Shown here: positions 25,721 through 38,300 of the stretch, piece by piece
Position numbering within the stretch: position 1 is the first letter of the stretch
How the letters are laid out: each line of letters starts with the position of its first letter
DNA from: Mytilus trossulus
Lineage: Eukaryota; Mollusca; Bivalvia; Mytilida; Mytilidae
DNA length: 64,000 nucleotides
Reading direction: 5' to 3'
NCBI RefSeq assembly: GCF_036588685.1
Contig: NC_086384.1
Coordinates: forward strand, 52,913,445-52,977,444
Made by a program: the position numbers and the translations under genes
The notes under the pieces: generated by a model
The model's input: only the letters and a program-made list of their open reading frames with translations
Database searches by the model: none
What the model was told of the DNA's origin: nothing

Positions 25721-27372
25721 GGTATCGGGATCGTTCGCCCTGATTACATGTTCGCCCTAGGTTCGTTCGCACTGAGTTTGTTCGCCCTGGTGTTCCGTTC
25801 GCCCTGAGTTCGTTCGCCCTATTCTCATTAATGATATGTATATGTTACATTAATGACAGAAATGCATATTCATATTTAAATTTATGTTTATCTATTAAAA
25901 GCTGAATACAGAATATTAATTAAATAAAATTCGTGGCTGCATTGTTACACTTTATTTTATAAATACTTTTAATTACTGTTGATTGAATTTTGATTGCTGA
26001 TTAGGTATAATTTGAAATCTTTGATATCACCTGAGACTACTATAACACAGAGATTGGTCACTCTCGATTTCCCTATTAAACCGGCTACACTCAAAAAAGC
26101 TAGCTGCGTTAATTTAACGTAGTTTCGTATTTTACCGTTAGCAGACGACATGTAATTGTTCAATTAAAAACTGAGACTACTATAACACATGTGCAATGCT
26201 GTCATTATTATGCCTATTATTATATGAATATTATTATGATTATCCTACTTTAGTGATTATTCAGACTACAAAGAGTACATATTAGAGAAATGTATAAGAT
26301 TATTTCTGACAGTTCGTGGTCATTCAACTGCCCGTCAAATTAAGCTCCAAATGGAACAAAAGACAACTGTAAAAGCCAAACCATTACGACAAGTACTCAA
26401 AGACCTATCAAACCGAGTGCATTAGCAAATGAACAATGAGTAAATTAAAATTTGAAACCATATTTGCTGTATATTTAAGATTTAGTAAAATGTTATTATC
26501 CAGCAAATATATTGTTCATATTTAGGTATTTGATTATTAATAAAAAAAAAAAGTATATAAGACTAACATGATTTGCAAAATGATGTAATACATGTTGATT
26601 AAGTGTGCATGCATGAGTTATAGTAGTCTCAGATATCACTGATTGTTATATGAATTGCCTTTGATGGATTAATAATGAAAATAAAAATTTTCTCAAATAA
26701 AATAGTCAGCTTGGATGGGTAAAAACACTAATGAACAAATTTTTAGACATGAAAGGGAAATTATTTTCGCAGCTTGGCTTCATTGATCTCAATGTGTTTT
26801 GACAAATTTGTTAACTTTGAACACTTTTATGTTACTGTTTTTGTATAACTTTAGTGCTTCTTATGTATAACTTTATTTAATTGATTAAATCATGTGTGTA
26901 TGTGTGTAAATGTAAAGTAAAATGATGTGTGATAGTGGCTTTGTATGTTTTAGTGCTCTTTAATATACATGTACCGTAAGATTACAACTTAGTTTGATAT
27001 ATTTGGTATATATGATTGTGATGGTGAATAACAAGTGATCAATGTACAGCAGTCTGACTGTGTTTTTGGTATATGTTTTACTAAAAGTAATTCAATTTAG
27101 TGCTTTCAAATATTCGTTTAGGACAAGAACTTATAACCTAGTAGCAGCTAGCTGTATACAACACAATACATCGTAAATATTCGGCGAAATTGTAGACTGA
27201 CTTCAACATATTCAATTAAATACACACAACACAACACTGTAATAAAAAATAAAAATCAGGGCGAACATACCCAGGGCGAACAGGTATCAGGGCGAACCGT
27301 CTCAGGGCGAAACGGAACTAGGGCGAACAGTAACTAGGGCGAACCGAAATCAGGGCGGACGGACCCGGATTC
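25721..27372 (+). mobile_element. 1.65-kb DNA transposon with clustered GTTCGCCCT subterminal repeats
   Basis: The left end (25721-25825) holds six copies, one degenerate, of GTTCGCCCT. The right end (about 27257-27372) holds seven copies of its reverse complement AGGGCGAAC. The ends are imperfect inverted repeats (left GGGATCGTTCGCCCTGATT; right, reversed, GGGTCCGTCCGCCCTGATT). The element is flanked by an exact 9-bp duplication GATTTCAAG at 25712-25720 and 27373-27381. Joining the flanks gives continuous repeat-like sequence, supporting insertion. Only a short coding remnant remains inside. Confidence 0.8.
26253..26425 (+). pseudogene. Transposase-like C-terminal exon remnant (unidentified)
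   Basis: After a CTACTTTAG acceptor-like site, an open frame encodes DYSDYKEYILEKCIRLF, then LTVRGHSTARQIKLQME and KPLRQVLKDLSNRVH before TAG. Basic, helical and protein-like, it lies inside the GTTCGCCCT-ended element, so a decayed transposase tail is the natural reading. I cannot name the superfamily. Confidence 0.45.
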
Positions 27373-27910
27373 GATTTCAAGCATATTGTCCTCAATCATA
27401 CATATATATATAGTTTTTGTCAAAAATAAAATAATCAGTTCGGAAGAAAATATTTTGGGAACAATCGTTCTGAATTTTAGCTTCAACAAGCACGAGGGGG
27501 TTTGGTAATTTTCTAATAGAAATATTAATAATTATGACGTCTTGAAGGCTATTAAATTTTTGTTCTTTTGACACATGCGAGTGCTGCCTTGTATAAGCAT
27601 TAGCTGGCTATTTATCTAAATCTTCAAGGGTGTCTTTTACGTGCAAAAGATCATATGGCTCTCTCTTAACAAGTCACTGGTCTACCATTTATCATTTTTC
27701 TGACTGACCATGCTGACTATCATCTTTTCTCAAGACCATACTCTCAAATAGTGTCAAGAAAGAGCTGAAAATTCAGTTTTTTTTAATTTTCACTTCAGAG
27801 CTGGGATAAAAGCAGGAACCTGTGTGTTAATTGTCGGATGCCCTAACCACTACACCACGGCTCAGTAATATCTTCCCTTGACTTCAGTCATGTCAGGATA
27901 ATTTATATCA

Positions 27911-28250
27911 AAAAGAGATGTGGTATGATTGCCAATGAGACAACTATCCACAAAAGACCAAAATGACACAAACATTAACAATTATAGGTCACCATACAGC
28001 CTTCAACAAAGAGCAAAGCCCATACCGCGTATAGTCAGCTATAAAAGGCCCTGATAAGACAATGTAAACAATTCAAGCGAGAAATATAATGGCCTTATTT
28101 ATGTAAAAAAATGAAAGAAAAACAAATATGTAACACATAAACAAAAGACAACCACTGAATTACAGGCTCCTGACTTGGGACAGGCACATACATAAATAAT
28201 GTGGCGGAGTTAAACATGTTAGCAGGATCCCAACCCTCCCCTAACCTGGG
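27911..28250 (+). repeat. Dispersed family A element, nearly full length
   Basis: From AGAGATGTGGTATGATTGCC through ACCACTGAATTACAGGCTCC to CAACCCTCCCCTAACC. The longest + orientation copy in the window, useful as reference for the others (30064-30160, 31540-31640, 37010-37100, 37362-37620, 41349-41560). Confidence 0.75.
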
Positions 28251-29318
28251 ACACTTGTATAACAGTACAACATAAGAACGAACTATGAAAATCAGTTGAA
28301 AAAGGCTTAACTCATCAGATAGACAAAAATAAAAGTGGATAATACAGTTATAGATATATATTATTATAGCTACGTACGATTTTGCAGTTAGATATGGGGT
28401 ATCTAGTTTTAAATTCATATCATGGGAATTGATCAATCAGTTCTGCCTTATAGTCCAAATATTTATAACGTCTTGAAAGGCTGTTATAAGGCTTCAAAAC
28501 AAAAAGTATAATAACCTTTCAAGACGTCATAATTATTATGTTGTGTGCTGGTTAGGGCTGCTGTTTCTGAAAATAGCAGTTAGGGATCAGAAGTTATCGA
28601 AAGGTGGGGCCACTGACTGCCTCAGACATGTAAGAGGGGGGATGTTCCAACAACTCTTCATTGATAGCCTATATAATCAACCAATATTTACCCACAAAAA
28701 AAGGGGGGATATAAATCCACCTATGAATAGAATGAAGGAGGTCAAATGCAGTTTTTTCTAAAACTAAACCACTTAAAGAAAATCTGGCATGGGTATAAAT
28801 GATGATTCTATCTCCTTAAATTTCTAAAAATTTCTGACAGCTCTATTAGAGTTGTTGCCCCTGATATTTGTATTTTTTCGGAAATTTTGATTTTTATATG
28901 CCAATTTATAGGATGTTCAAAATGTTCAAAATGTATTATGGTTTACTGTCGTTCATCCATCCGTGTTTCCATCTGTTGTTCTGTCCAACCATCTTCAAAA
29001 TTTTGGACATCAACTCATAAACTCTTGAACCAATTTGCAAATTGCATGAAACTTAAGTAAATTGTTTATATCTATTGATTTTTGTGTCTGAGTTACGAGG
29101 GTAGAAATGGCCTTCACCATCAGGCGTGAAACTGTCATTTTTTGGCTGCTGTTAGCATCAAATTGGTTAAACTTTTACTGTAATTTGTCTTAAAAAAGTG
29201 AAAAATACATTTTAATAACTAAAAGCTGCAATGCACTTGTCTTCAAAGAGAAAATAAAGAATAGATACATGTATATATATCCATTTATAAATTAGTTCTG
29301 TTTTTATTCTATTTAAAG

Positions 29319-32300
29319 GGTTTATTTGGATTACAATGCCACAACACCACTTGAATCAGAAGTTATTGGAGCCATTACAAACAGTCTGACTGAAGCATGG
29401 GGGAATCCAAGTAGTTCTCATGATGCTGGTAAGATTTTTTATACTCTGTAGATTTATTGATATTCTTTGGATTTTAATTTTCGTGGATTTCGTAGGTATA
29501 GGAGAACAATGAAGTTAAATGATCAACTTATTACTAATTTTCTAAAGGAATGTTTGCTGACTTTGCCAAAACCACATATTTAATATCAACCAAATGTGAG
29601 TTTTTCTGAACCCACTAAAATAAATGAATCAACAGTAGTTTATTTTACTTAAAAGTTTATTGGAGCATGGGAGAAACCCAGTAGTTCTAATAATGTTTGT
29701 AGGAGATAGTTATTACCCTTCAGGTGACTTTAGGATGAGAAAATTCAAGTGGATCTCATAATGATGAACAGATTTATAGTTTTAACATAATAACCCTACT
29801 TGCATGACTTGTGAGAGTATTCTGACCAAAGTATTTGAAAATCAAAGTTGTTTTTATAATGCTTATGATATTTAGTTTGATTTTATAATAACCTTCATTA
29901 AGATAAATTTAACTGACAATGGCTGAAGCATTCAATTGTTCTGATGATGATGATTCGTGAAGGAGTATTTTGACAAAAGTGTAGATCTTGAGATGATGAT
30001 TACACCAAGATTACTATTGAGCTTAAATAGGCTGTCTTCATACAGGTAAAGTTAGGTTTATGGATATAAGAAGATGTGATATGAGTGTCAATGAGACAAG
30101 CAAACCGTTATAGGTCAAAGTACGGTCTTCTACATACATTTTAAGAATTGCATAGCTAATATTTCATTTTTTTATTTCAGGGATTAAAGCCAAGAAAGTG
30201 ATAGATGAAGCAAGGTACAATGTAGCTAACATGATAGGGGCTAAATCATCAGGTATTATATATATATATTGACATTAAACTGTATGGTGTTACTTTGACA
30301 TTTAAAATTTAAAAAAAAAGCTATTGACAGAAATGAGTACCTTAATTTTCATATCTTCATCATTCCTAAAGAAAACTCATAGTGACATAAATCTACATTT
30401 TACATTCTTTTTACAAAAAGATTTAAAAAAACCCATTGCATATTATTTTTCGACTGTAATACATATATGTTTGTCTTCATAGCAAAAGTCTTATATATAT
30501 AATCTTAAATACTTTATCTATTATTAAACCAATCAGATTTTGTCAAAAGGAAATTATTCAAGGGTTTATAAGACATAATCCTGTGAAAGAATTGACAACT
30601 TTTGAGTTGTGTCTTGCGCAATGTCAATAGTTTCTTTCCCCTAGTAGAAATAAGGAGGATGGTGTATAATGATCTGATGTATATAGTGTATTTTTCCTTT
30701 AAAATGTTATTTCTTTATACTTTTGCAATTTTGATTGCAGAAGGGGAGATAACTATGAAACTGTTAATTCATTTTTTTCCAGATATCATTTTTACATCTG
30801 GTGGAACAGAGGTAAGAATAAAGAATAACAAATATTTCATCTTAATTGTAAGCATAGCAATGGATGGAACAAATGGAAAGTTACTGTTGGGTTCTTGATT
30901 TGGAATTGGTCCTTTTAAAATGTCTAGCTACATGCATTAAAAAGTGTCATATTTTCCTGACATTACCCGAAAAATGTCATTCACCTGATGTAATGTTGAA
31001 ATAGGCACACTAGTGTTTTTTGCAACCTTTTTATAAGCAACAAATAAAATAAAGTATGCAAAGGATGCCTCCAGGTGCAGGAATTTCTCACTGCATTGAA
31101 GACCTGTTGGTGACCTTCTGCTGTTGAATTTTCTATGGTCGGGTTGTTGTTTACACATTCCCCATTTCCATTCTCAATTTTAAATGATAGTTATATAAAC
31201 AGCACACTTCTAACTGCTAACACTGAATAAAACATATATGGAGCACTAAGACAGAATATAAAAAATAATTCACTTGAACAGACATCAGTCAATTGTTTTG
31301 AAGTTGTTTTTGATGAATAACTATATATCTAAAAAAGCAATAAATGATCATTTTTTTTTCCAGAAAATATTTTAAATGATTATAAAATAAGGAATGATTA
31401 AGATAATGATTAAAAATTATTAATAAAAAGACAAAATCAAAGTATGATTGTGCCCATGACCATGGTTTTTTTCAGCTATTCATCCAAAAGCTTGGAAAGT
31501 TAGAAAAGTTAAATATACCATTTATTTAATATAACAAGAAGATGTGGTATGATTGCCAACGAGAAAACTTTCCACGATAGACAAAATTGACACAGAAATT
31601 AATAACTATACGTCACTGTATGTCCTTCAACATACCGAAAAGTCATAATGTTCATCTTATGAATTTACTTGAAAAAATATTAAACTACATGAACTTGATG
31701 ATGCTTGACAAAAAGTACACAAATTTCAAATATACTGTCCATTTTATTGAAAATGCATAAAATATGAGCTAGTTGAAGGATATGACATGATTTTTTTTAT
31801 GTTAAAAGTTATTCTGTCAAATCATCACACAATTACCACCAAAACAATTAATACATGTATCTTTTATGTTTTACTAGAAGACACCCGCGAAATTGCGGGC
31901 ATATACAGCTTGTGAACTGTTGTAGGATGATTTTTTGTAAAACATATTATAGATATAGGAAGATGTGGTGTGAGTGCCAATGAGACAACTCTCCATTCAA
32001 ATAACAATTTAAAAAGTAAACCATTATAGGTTAAAGTACGGCCTTCAACACGGATCCTTGGCTCACACGTACGTACCGAATAACATAAAAGGTATCTAAA
32101 GCCCTCTCTCTTTTTCCAAAGTCCGATATTTGTTTCATTTCTGTTAAATTCAATTATATTCGTGTTTCTGGCCTACGACCAGAATTATTTTTCTCCTTTG
32201 CTACACTGCTTCTTTTGGTAAAAGTCAAATCAAATTAAAAATTTGCACCGTTTCAAACATAAAATAAATGTAACTGCATGCTTATATATAAAGACCATTA

Positions 32301-35300
32301 TTATAGTCTAAAAAATATGCTTCTTTGACAATCCATCAGACTGACTGCTTTTTTTGGAACCTTTTTAACATGCCAATGGTAGGATTTTAATCATATATAC
32401 ATAAATGACAAATACCGACTAAGGCTAATATGAGGGGTTGTCGGAGGGGTCCTGATCCTGAAATCCCGAGATGCAGAATCTTAAGAAATTCATATCCCGA
32501 AATCGAAAAATATATTCCCGAATCCCGTAAGGATCAATCCCCAAATTCCGAGCTTAAAAACACCCGATCCCGACGCCCTGAAAATGGTCCTGCCTCCCTC
32601 TTATCTCTACCTTACTTTCGTTTTTGCCAAATCACTATTTTCCCTTTTAACAATTAATTGTTATGCTCCAATTATGGGCATTATGTTTTCTAGTCCGTGC
32701 ATCCGTGCGTTCGTTCGTCAGGTCGTACGTCCTTTCGTCTTGTCTGTCTGTCCCACTTCAGGTAAAAGTTTTTGGTCGAGGTAGTCTTAAATGAAGTTGA
32801 GCATGTTTTGCTTATTTTAATATATATGCAAGTGGTATGACCCCTTAAATAGTAAACGATTGAAAGAAAACAGTGGACAGAATACAGAGAGTCTCTATAT
32901 ATTAAAGAAACTGACAGTAAACAAAATCAGGGACTTTCTATACTAACATATACATTCCCTGACAGAATACAGAGAGTCTCTATAATATATTAAAGTAGTA
33001 TAATCGTAGTTTACATGTAGATAAACGCGAAAAATATTTGTCCACTCTAAAGAGATATAATAGTTGTGATTCTTGCGATCTAAACACCACGATATGGAGA
33101 ACGCTCTACGATTGGTTATACTTGTGTCACATGTTTTACGGCTTATTTTAATATATATGCAACTGGTATGACCCCTTAAATAGTAAACATTTTAAATAAA
33201 AAAAGTAGACAGAATACAGAGAGTCTCCACATATTAAAGAAGTGTAATCGTAGTAGATAAACGCGAAAAATAATTGTCCTCTCTAAGGAGGTAAAATAGT
33301 TGTGGTTCTTGCGATCTTAACACCATTTTATGGAGAACGCTCTGATTGGCTTATCTATTTTTATTTTTGTTATCTATCATACGATTGGTTGTGTTTGTGC
33401 ATGTTTCAAACCGGAAGTCTTATCTATGACTGAAAGTCAGTCTGATGACGGAATCATATCCGGACTCTTTTTTTGTCGTTTTTCTCCCAAAATAACTCAA
33501 TCTGAATAATCATAAGAATGGATGACAAATGCGAGTATGCATGTTACCTAAAGGACAAAAATGCATGATGATTGATTTATTGCGGAAGGAAGAGAAGCGA
33601 CACCAAAAACCAGGTCTTCTCGTTTAATAGTATAGATGATTTAGGGAAATAACATGATAATACAGACAGCAGTGAAGTATGCCTATCATGACATGTCTAA
33701 TGACTATCCAGGGGGAGATAATCTCTAAGTATTTTATGTTTTAGGGAACCAACATGATAATACAGACAGCAGTGAAGTATGCCTATCATGACATGTCTAA
33801 TGACTATCCAGGGGGAGATAATCTCTAAGTATTTTATGTTTTAGGGACACTACATGATAATACAGACAGCAGTGAAGTATGTCTATCATGACATGTCTAA
33901 TGGCTATCCAGGGGGAGATAATCTCTTAAGTATTTTATGTTTTAGGGAAACTACATGATAATACAGACAGCAGTGAAGTATGCCTATCATGACATGTCTA
34001 ATGACTATCCAGGGGGAGATAACCTCTAAGTTATTTATGTTTTAGGGAAATAACATAATACAGACAGCAGTGAAGTATGTCTATCATGACATGTCTAATG
34101 GCTATCCAGGGGGAGATAATCTCTCAGTATTTTATGTTTTAGGGAAACAACATGATAATACAGACAGCAGTGAAGTATGTCTATCATAACATGTATAACG
34201 GCTACCCAGGGGGAGATAAGTATTTTATGTTTTAGGGAAATATTATGATAATACAGACAGCAGTGAAGTATGTCTATCATGACATGTCTAATGGCTTCCC
34301 AGGGGAGATAATCTCTAAGTATTTTATGTTTTAGGGAAATAACATGATAATACAGACAGCAGTGAAGTATGTCTATCATAACATGTATAACGGCTACCCA
34401 GGGGGAGATAATCTCTAAGTATTTTATGTTTTAGGGAAATAACATGATAATACAGACAGCAGTGAAGTATGTCTATCATGACATGTCTAACGGCTACCCA
34501 GGGGGAGATAATCTCTAAGTATTTTATGTTTTAGGTAAATAACATGATATTACAGACAGCAGTGAAGTATGCCTATCAAGACATGTCTAATGGCTACCCA
34601 GGGGGAGATAATCTCTAAGTATTTTATGTTTTAGGTAAATAACATGATATTACAGACAGCAGTGAAGTATGTCTATCATGACATGTCTAATGGCTACTCA
34701 GGGGGAGATAATATCTAAGTATTTTATGTTTTAGGGAACCAACATGATAATACAGACAGCTGTGAAGTATGCCTATCATGACATGTCTAAGGCTACCCAG
34801 GGGGAGATAATCTCTAAGTATTTATATGTTTTAGAGAACCAACATGATAATACAGACAGCAGTGAAGTATGTCTATCATGACATGTCTAATGGCTACTCA
34901 GGGGGAGATAATCTCTAAGTATTTTATGTTTTAGGGAACCAACATGATAATACAGACAGCTGTGAAGTATGCCTATCATGACATGTCTAATGGCTACTCA
35001 GGGGGAGATAATCTCTAAGTATTTTATGTTTTAGGTAAATAACATGATAATACAGACAGCAGTGAAGTATGTCTATCATGACATGTCTAATGGCTATCCA
35101 GGGGGAGATAATCTCTTAAGTATTTTATGTTTTAGGGAAACTACATGATAATACAGACAGCAGTGAAGTATGCCTATCATGACATGTCTAATGACTATCC
35201 AGGGGGAGATAACCTCTAAGTTATTTATGTTTTAGGGAAATAACATAATACAGACAGCAGTGAAGTATGTCTATCATGACATGTCTAATGGCTATCCAGG

Positions 35301-38300
35301 GGGAGATAATCTCTCAGTATTTTATGTTTTAGGGAAACAACATGATAATACAGACAGCAGTGAAGTATGTCTATCATAACATGTATAACGGCTACCCAGG
35401 GGGAGATAAGTATTTTATGTTTTAGGGAAATATTATGATAATACAGACAGCAGTGAAGTATGTCTATCATGACATGTCTAATGGCTTCCCAGGGGAGATA
35501 ATCTCTAAGTATTTTATGTTTTAGGGAAATAACATGATAATACAGACAGCAGTGAAGTATGTCTATCATAACATGTATAACGGCTACCCAGGGGGAGATA
35601 ATCTCTAAGTATTTTATGTTTTAGGGAAATAACATGATAATACAGACAGCAGTGAAGTATGTCTATCATGACATGTCTAACGGCTACCCAGGGGGAGATA
35701 ATCTCTAAGTATTTTATGTTTTAGGTAAATAACATGATATTACAGACAGCAGTGAAGTATGCCTATCAAGACATGTCTAATGGCTACCCAGGGGGAGATA
35801 ATCTCTAAGTATTTTATGTTTTAGGGAAATAACATGATAATACAGACAGCAGTGAAGTATGTCTATTATGACATGTCTAATGGCTATCCAGGGGGAGATA
35901 ATCTCTAAGTATTTTATGTTTTAGGGAAATAACATGATAATACAGACAGCAGTGAAGTATGCCTATCATGACATGTCTAATGGCTGCCCAGGGGGAGATA
36001 ATCTATAAGTATTTTATGTTTTAGGGAAATAACATGATAATACAGACAGCAGTGAAGTATGCCTATCATGACATGTCTAATGGCTGCCCAGGGGGAGATA
36101 ATCTATAAGTATTTTATGTTTTAGGGAAATAACATGATAATACAGACCGCAGTGAAATATGCCTATCATGATTTGTCTAATGGCTACCCAGGGGGAGATA
36201 ATCGGGACAAACTTCCGCACTTTATTACATCTAATCTAGAACATGACTCGGTGAAACTGGTACTAGAACATCTTGCAGAAGAAGGAACAGCAAGTAAATT
36301 TACTAAGTAGTTCTATTAAATATAAATCTTAGAAAGGCATGTTAAAGAGAAAAATGCTACTTGGAAAGGTAATCATCCTAAATTGTTTATGTTTCAATCA
36401 AAATGGAAAGCCTTTTCATGATTTTGAAATTCAAATCTGAAACTAATTTCCAATGTGCATTAGATAACTGGCTCACCTCATTCATACTGTGGATTCCTTT
36501 ATGTTGGTCGATTGAGGAAAATTTGCATTTTCATGGATATTTGAATATGTGGTTTTGGCAATCTGTGCATACAAAGCTTTTAGAAAAATTTGTGTTATTC
36601 TTTGAACATTTAAATTCTTGGTTCACCTATTCTCACCAATACCATGAAAATATGTATTCAATTAATAATAATGAATCTACAGTGGATTGCCTTTAATTTA
36701 ATTGGTGGAGAAACATTGACCTTTCTTTCAATTTTGTACAAGCTTACAAAGTTAATTCTTATGAATGAGGTTAATTTAAAATTCCATTAAACTATATGAG
36801 TTAGTTTGTGAATGATGTTATGTTAATTAATGTTATTTCAGGTGTTACATTTGTACCTGCTTCTAGTAAAACAGGACAGGTAGATGTAGACGACGTGTTA
36901 TCAGCAATCAGACCTTCCACATGCATGATTACTGTTATGATGGCTAACAATGAAACAGGTGTAATTCAGGTATACATAATCATTTGGTTATACAGTATAT
37001 AATAAATGTAAGAAGATGTGGTTTGACACAACTCTGCATCCAAGTCACAATTTGTAAAAGTAACCATAATAGGTCAAGGTACAACTTTAAATACAGAGAC
37101 TTGGTTCAGTCTGAAAAGCAATATATTTTAGATATACTAAACATTCTTTATTTTTGCCCTGGCAGATACATTTGTATTTGTAAGAACTCATCTAACAATA
37201 AAGAAAATGATTGAACTGGTTGTGCTTACATGTTCTATTCTTATGTCTTCCCTTACTAGAAAAACTCTTTGACTGTAGTCTCATTTTGATGTCATTTGAA
37301 TGTTTTATGGACAAACTGGATCCCTGCATCCTTCATCCTTGAACTGGGACTATGAAAAAAAAGATGTGGTATGATTGCCATTGAGACAACTATCCACCAA
37401 TGTTCAAATGAAGTCAATGTAAGCAGATATAGGCAATAGTACAAACTTGAACTTTGAAAAAATCCATATCGTATAGAAGACCATAAAAGGCTTTGACATG
37501 TAAAATTTGAAACAACTCAATTGAGAAAACTAGTGGTCTAATTTATACAAGAACACTTTAGGAAAAACTAATAAGGCAAACAAGAAAGAACCAAAGACAA
37601 CCACTGAACAACACTAAATGCGGATAAAAAAAATTATAGACTTGGTTCAGTTTAATTCTGTGATCATATGTGAACTTTTTAATTCTATATTTATACTAAG
37701 GTTGTGTCTTTATTTCTCCGTATTATAAGGATGAGGGCATTTGTATCTCTCATTTTTCAGCCAATAAAACTGATATCAGAAAAGTTAAGACAAATCAACC
37801 AATCAAGGAAGAGTTTACCTAAGATATTACTCCACACTGATGCAGCCCAGGCTATAGGGAAAATAGAAGTGGATGTGGAGGATTTAGGGGTGGATTATTT
37901 AACTGTTGTTGGACATAAGGTAGGTTTATTATGTACAGTGTTCATGCTTAACCATAAGTCCTAAGACAATTGCTTGTAAAATTGCCTTTCGGGCTTATAA
38001 AATTCTACTCTACAGGCCAACAGAATCCAACCAAAATTTTCAAGAATTTAAGCTTAAGCATGAGATTAAGGGTTAATAATTGAAGAAGTGTTAATCTAAC
38101 CATTTCTTAACACTAGGATTATTCTGTTTGAAGCAAACCCAGTAGATTGAAATTTGGCATGCCTGTATTTTTTCTATCACATCTACTGTCCAAAGTCATA
38201 AAAATTATTCTTGTAATGATGTTCTAAAATCTTTATTTATAGCTAGAAAAACAATATTTAGATACTTACCAAAAACAAGAGACAATTCCTATAACAGAAT

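Larger units (their letters stand above)
25011..29318. other. Divergent intergenic region between SDR and SCLY
   Basis: Should hold both promoters and the unseen first SCLY exon. I found no convincing initiator exon ending in two bases of a codon. A 60-codon minus-strand frame at 25224-25406 (MRRTPSDVKSSH..) has no recognisable domain and may be chance or a 5' noncoding exon. Repeats and a transposon fill much of the rest. Confidence 0.5.

Noticed and set aside
34095..35569. Two identical 94-codon minus-strand frames in the SCLY array
   Set aside because: Antisense reading of the 100-bp units; they are identical only because the 785-bp block is duplicated.
2259..36124. CRISPR-like arrays
   Set aside because: The repeats are head-to-tail without unique spacers, in a spliced eukaryotic genome.
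36403..36696. 97-codon + strand frame in a SCLY intron
   Set aside because: It is a family B palindromic repeat; the same sequence recurs in several introns.
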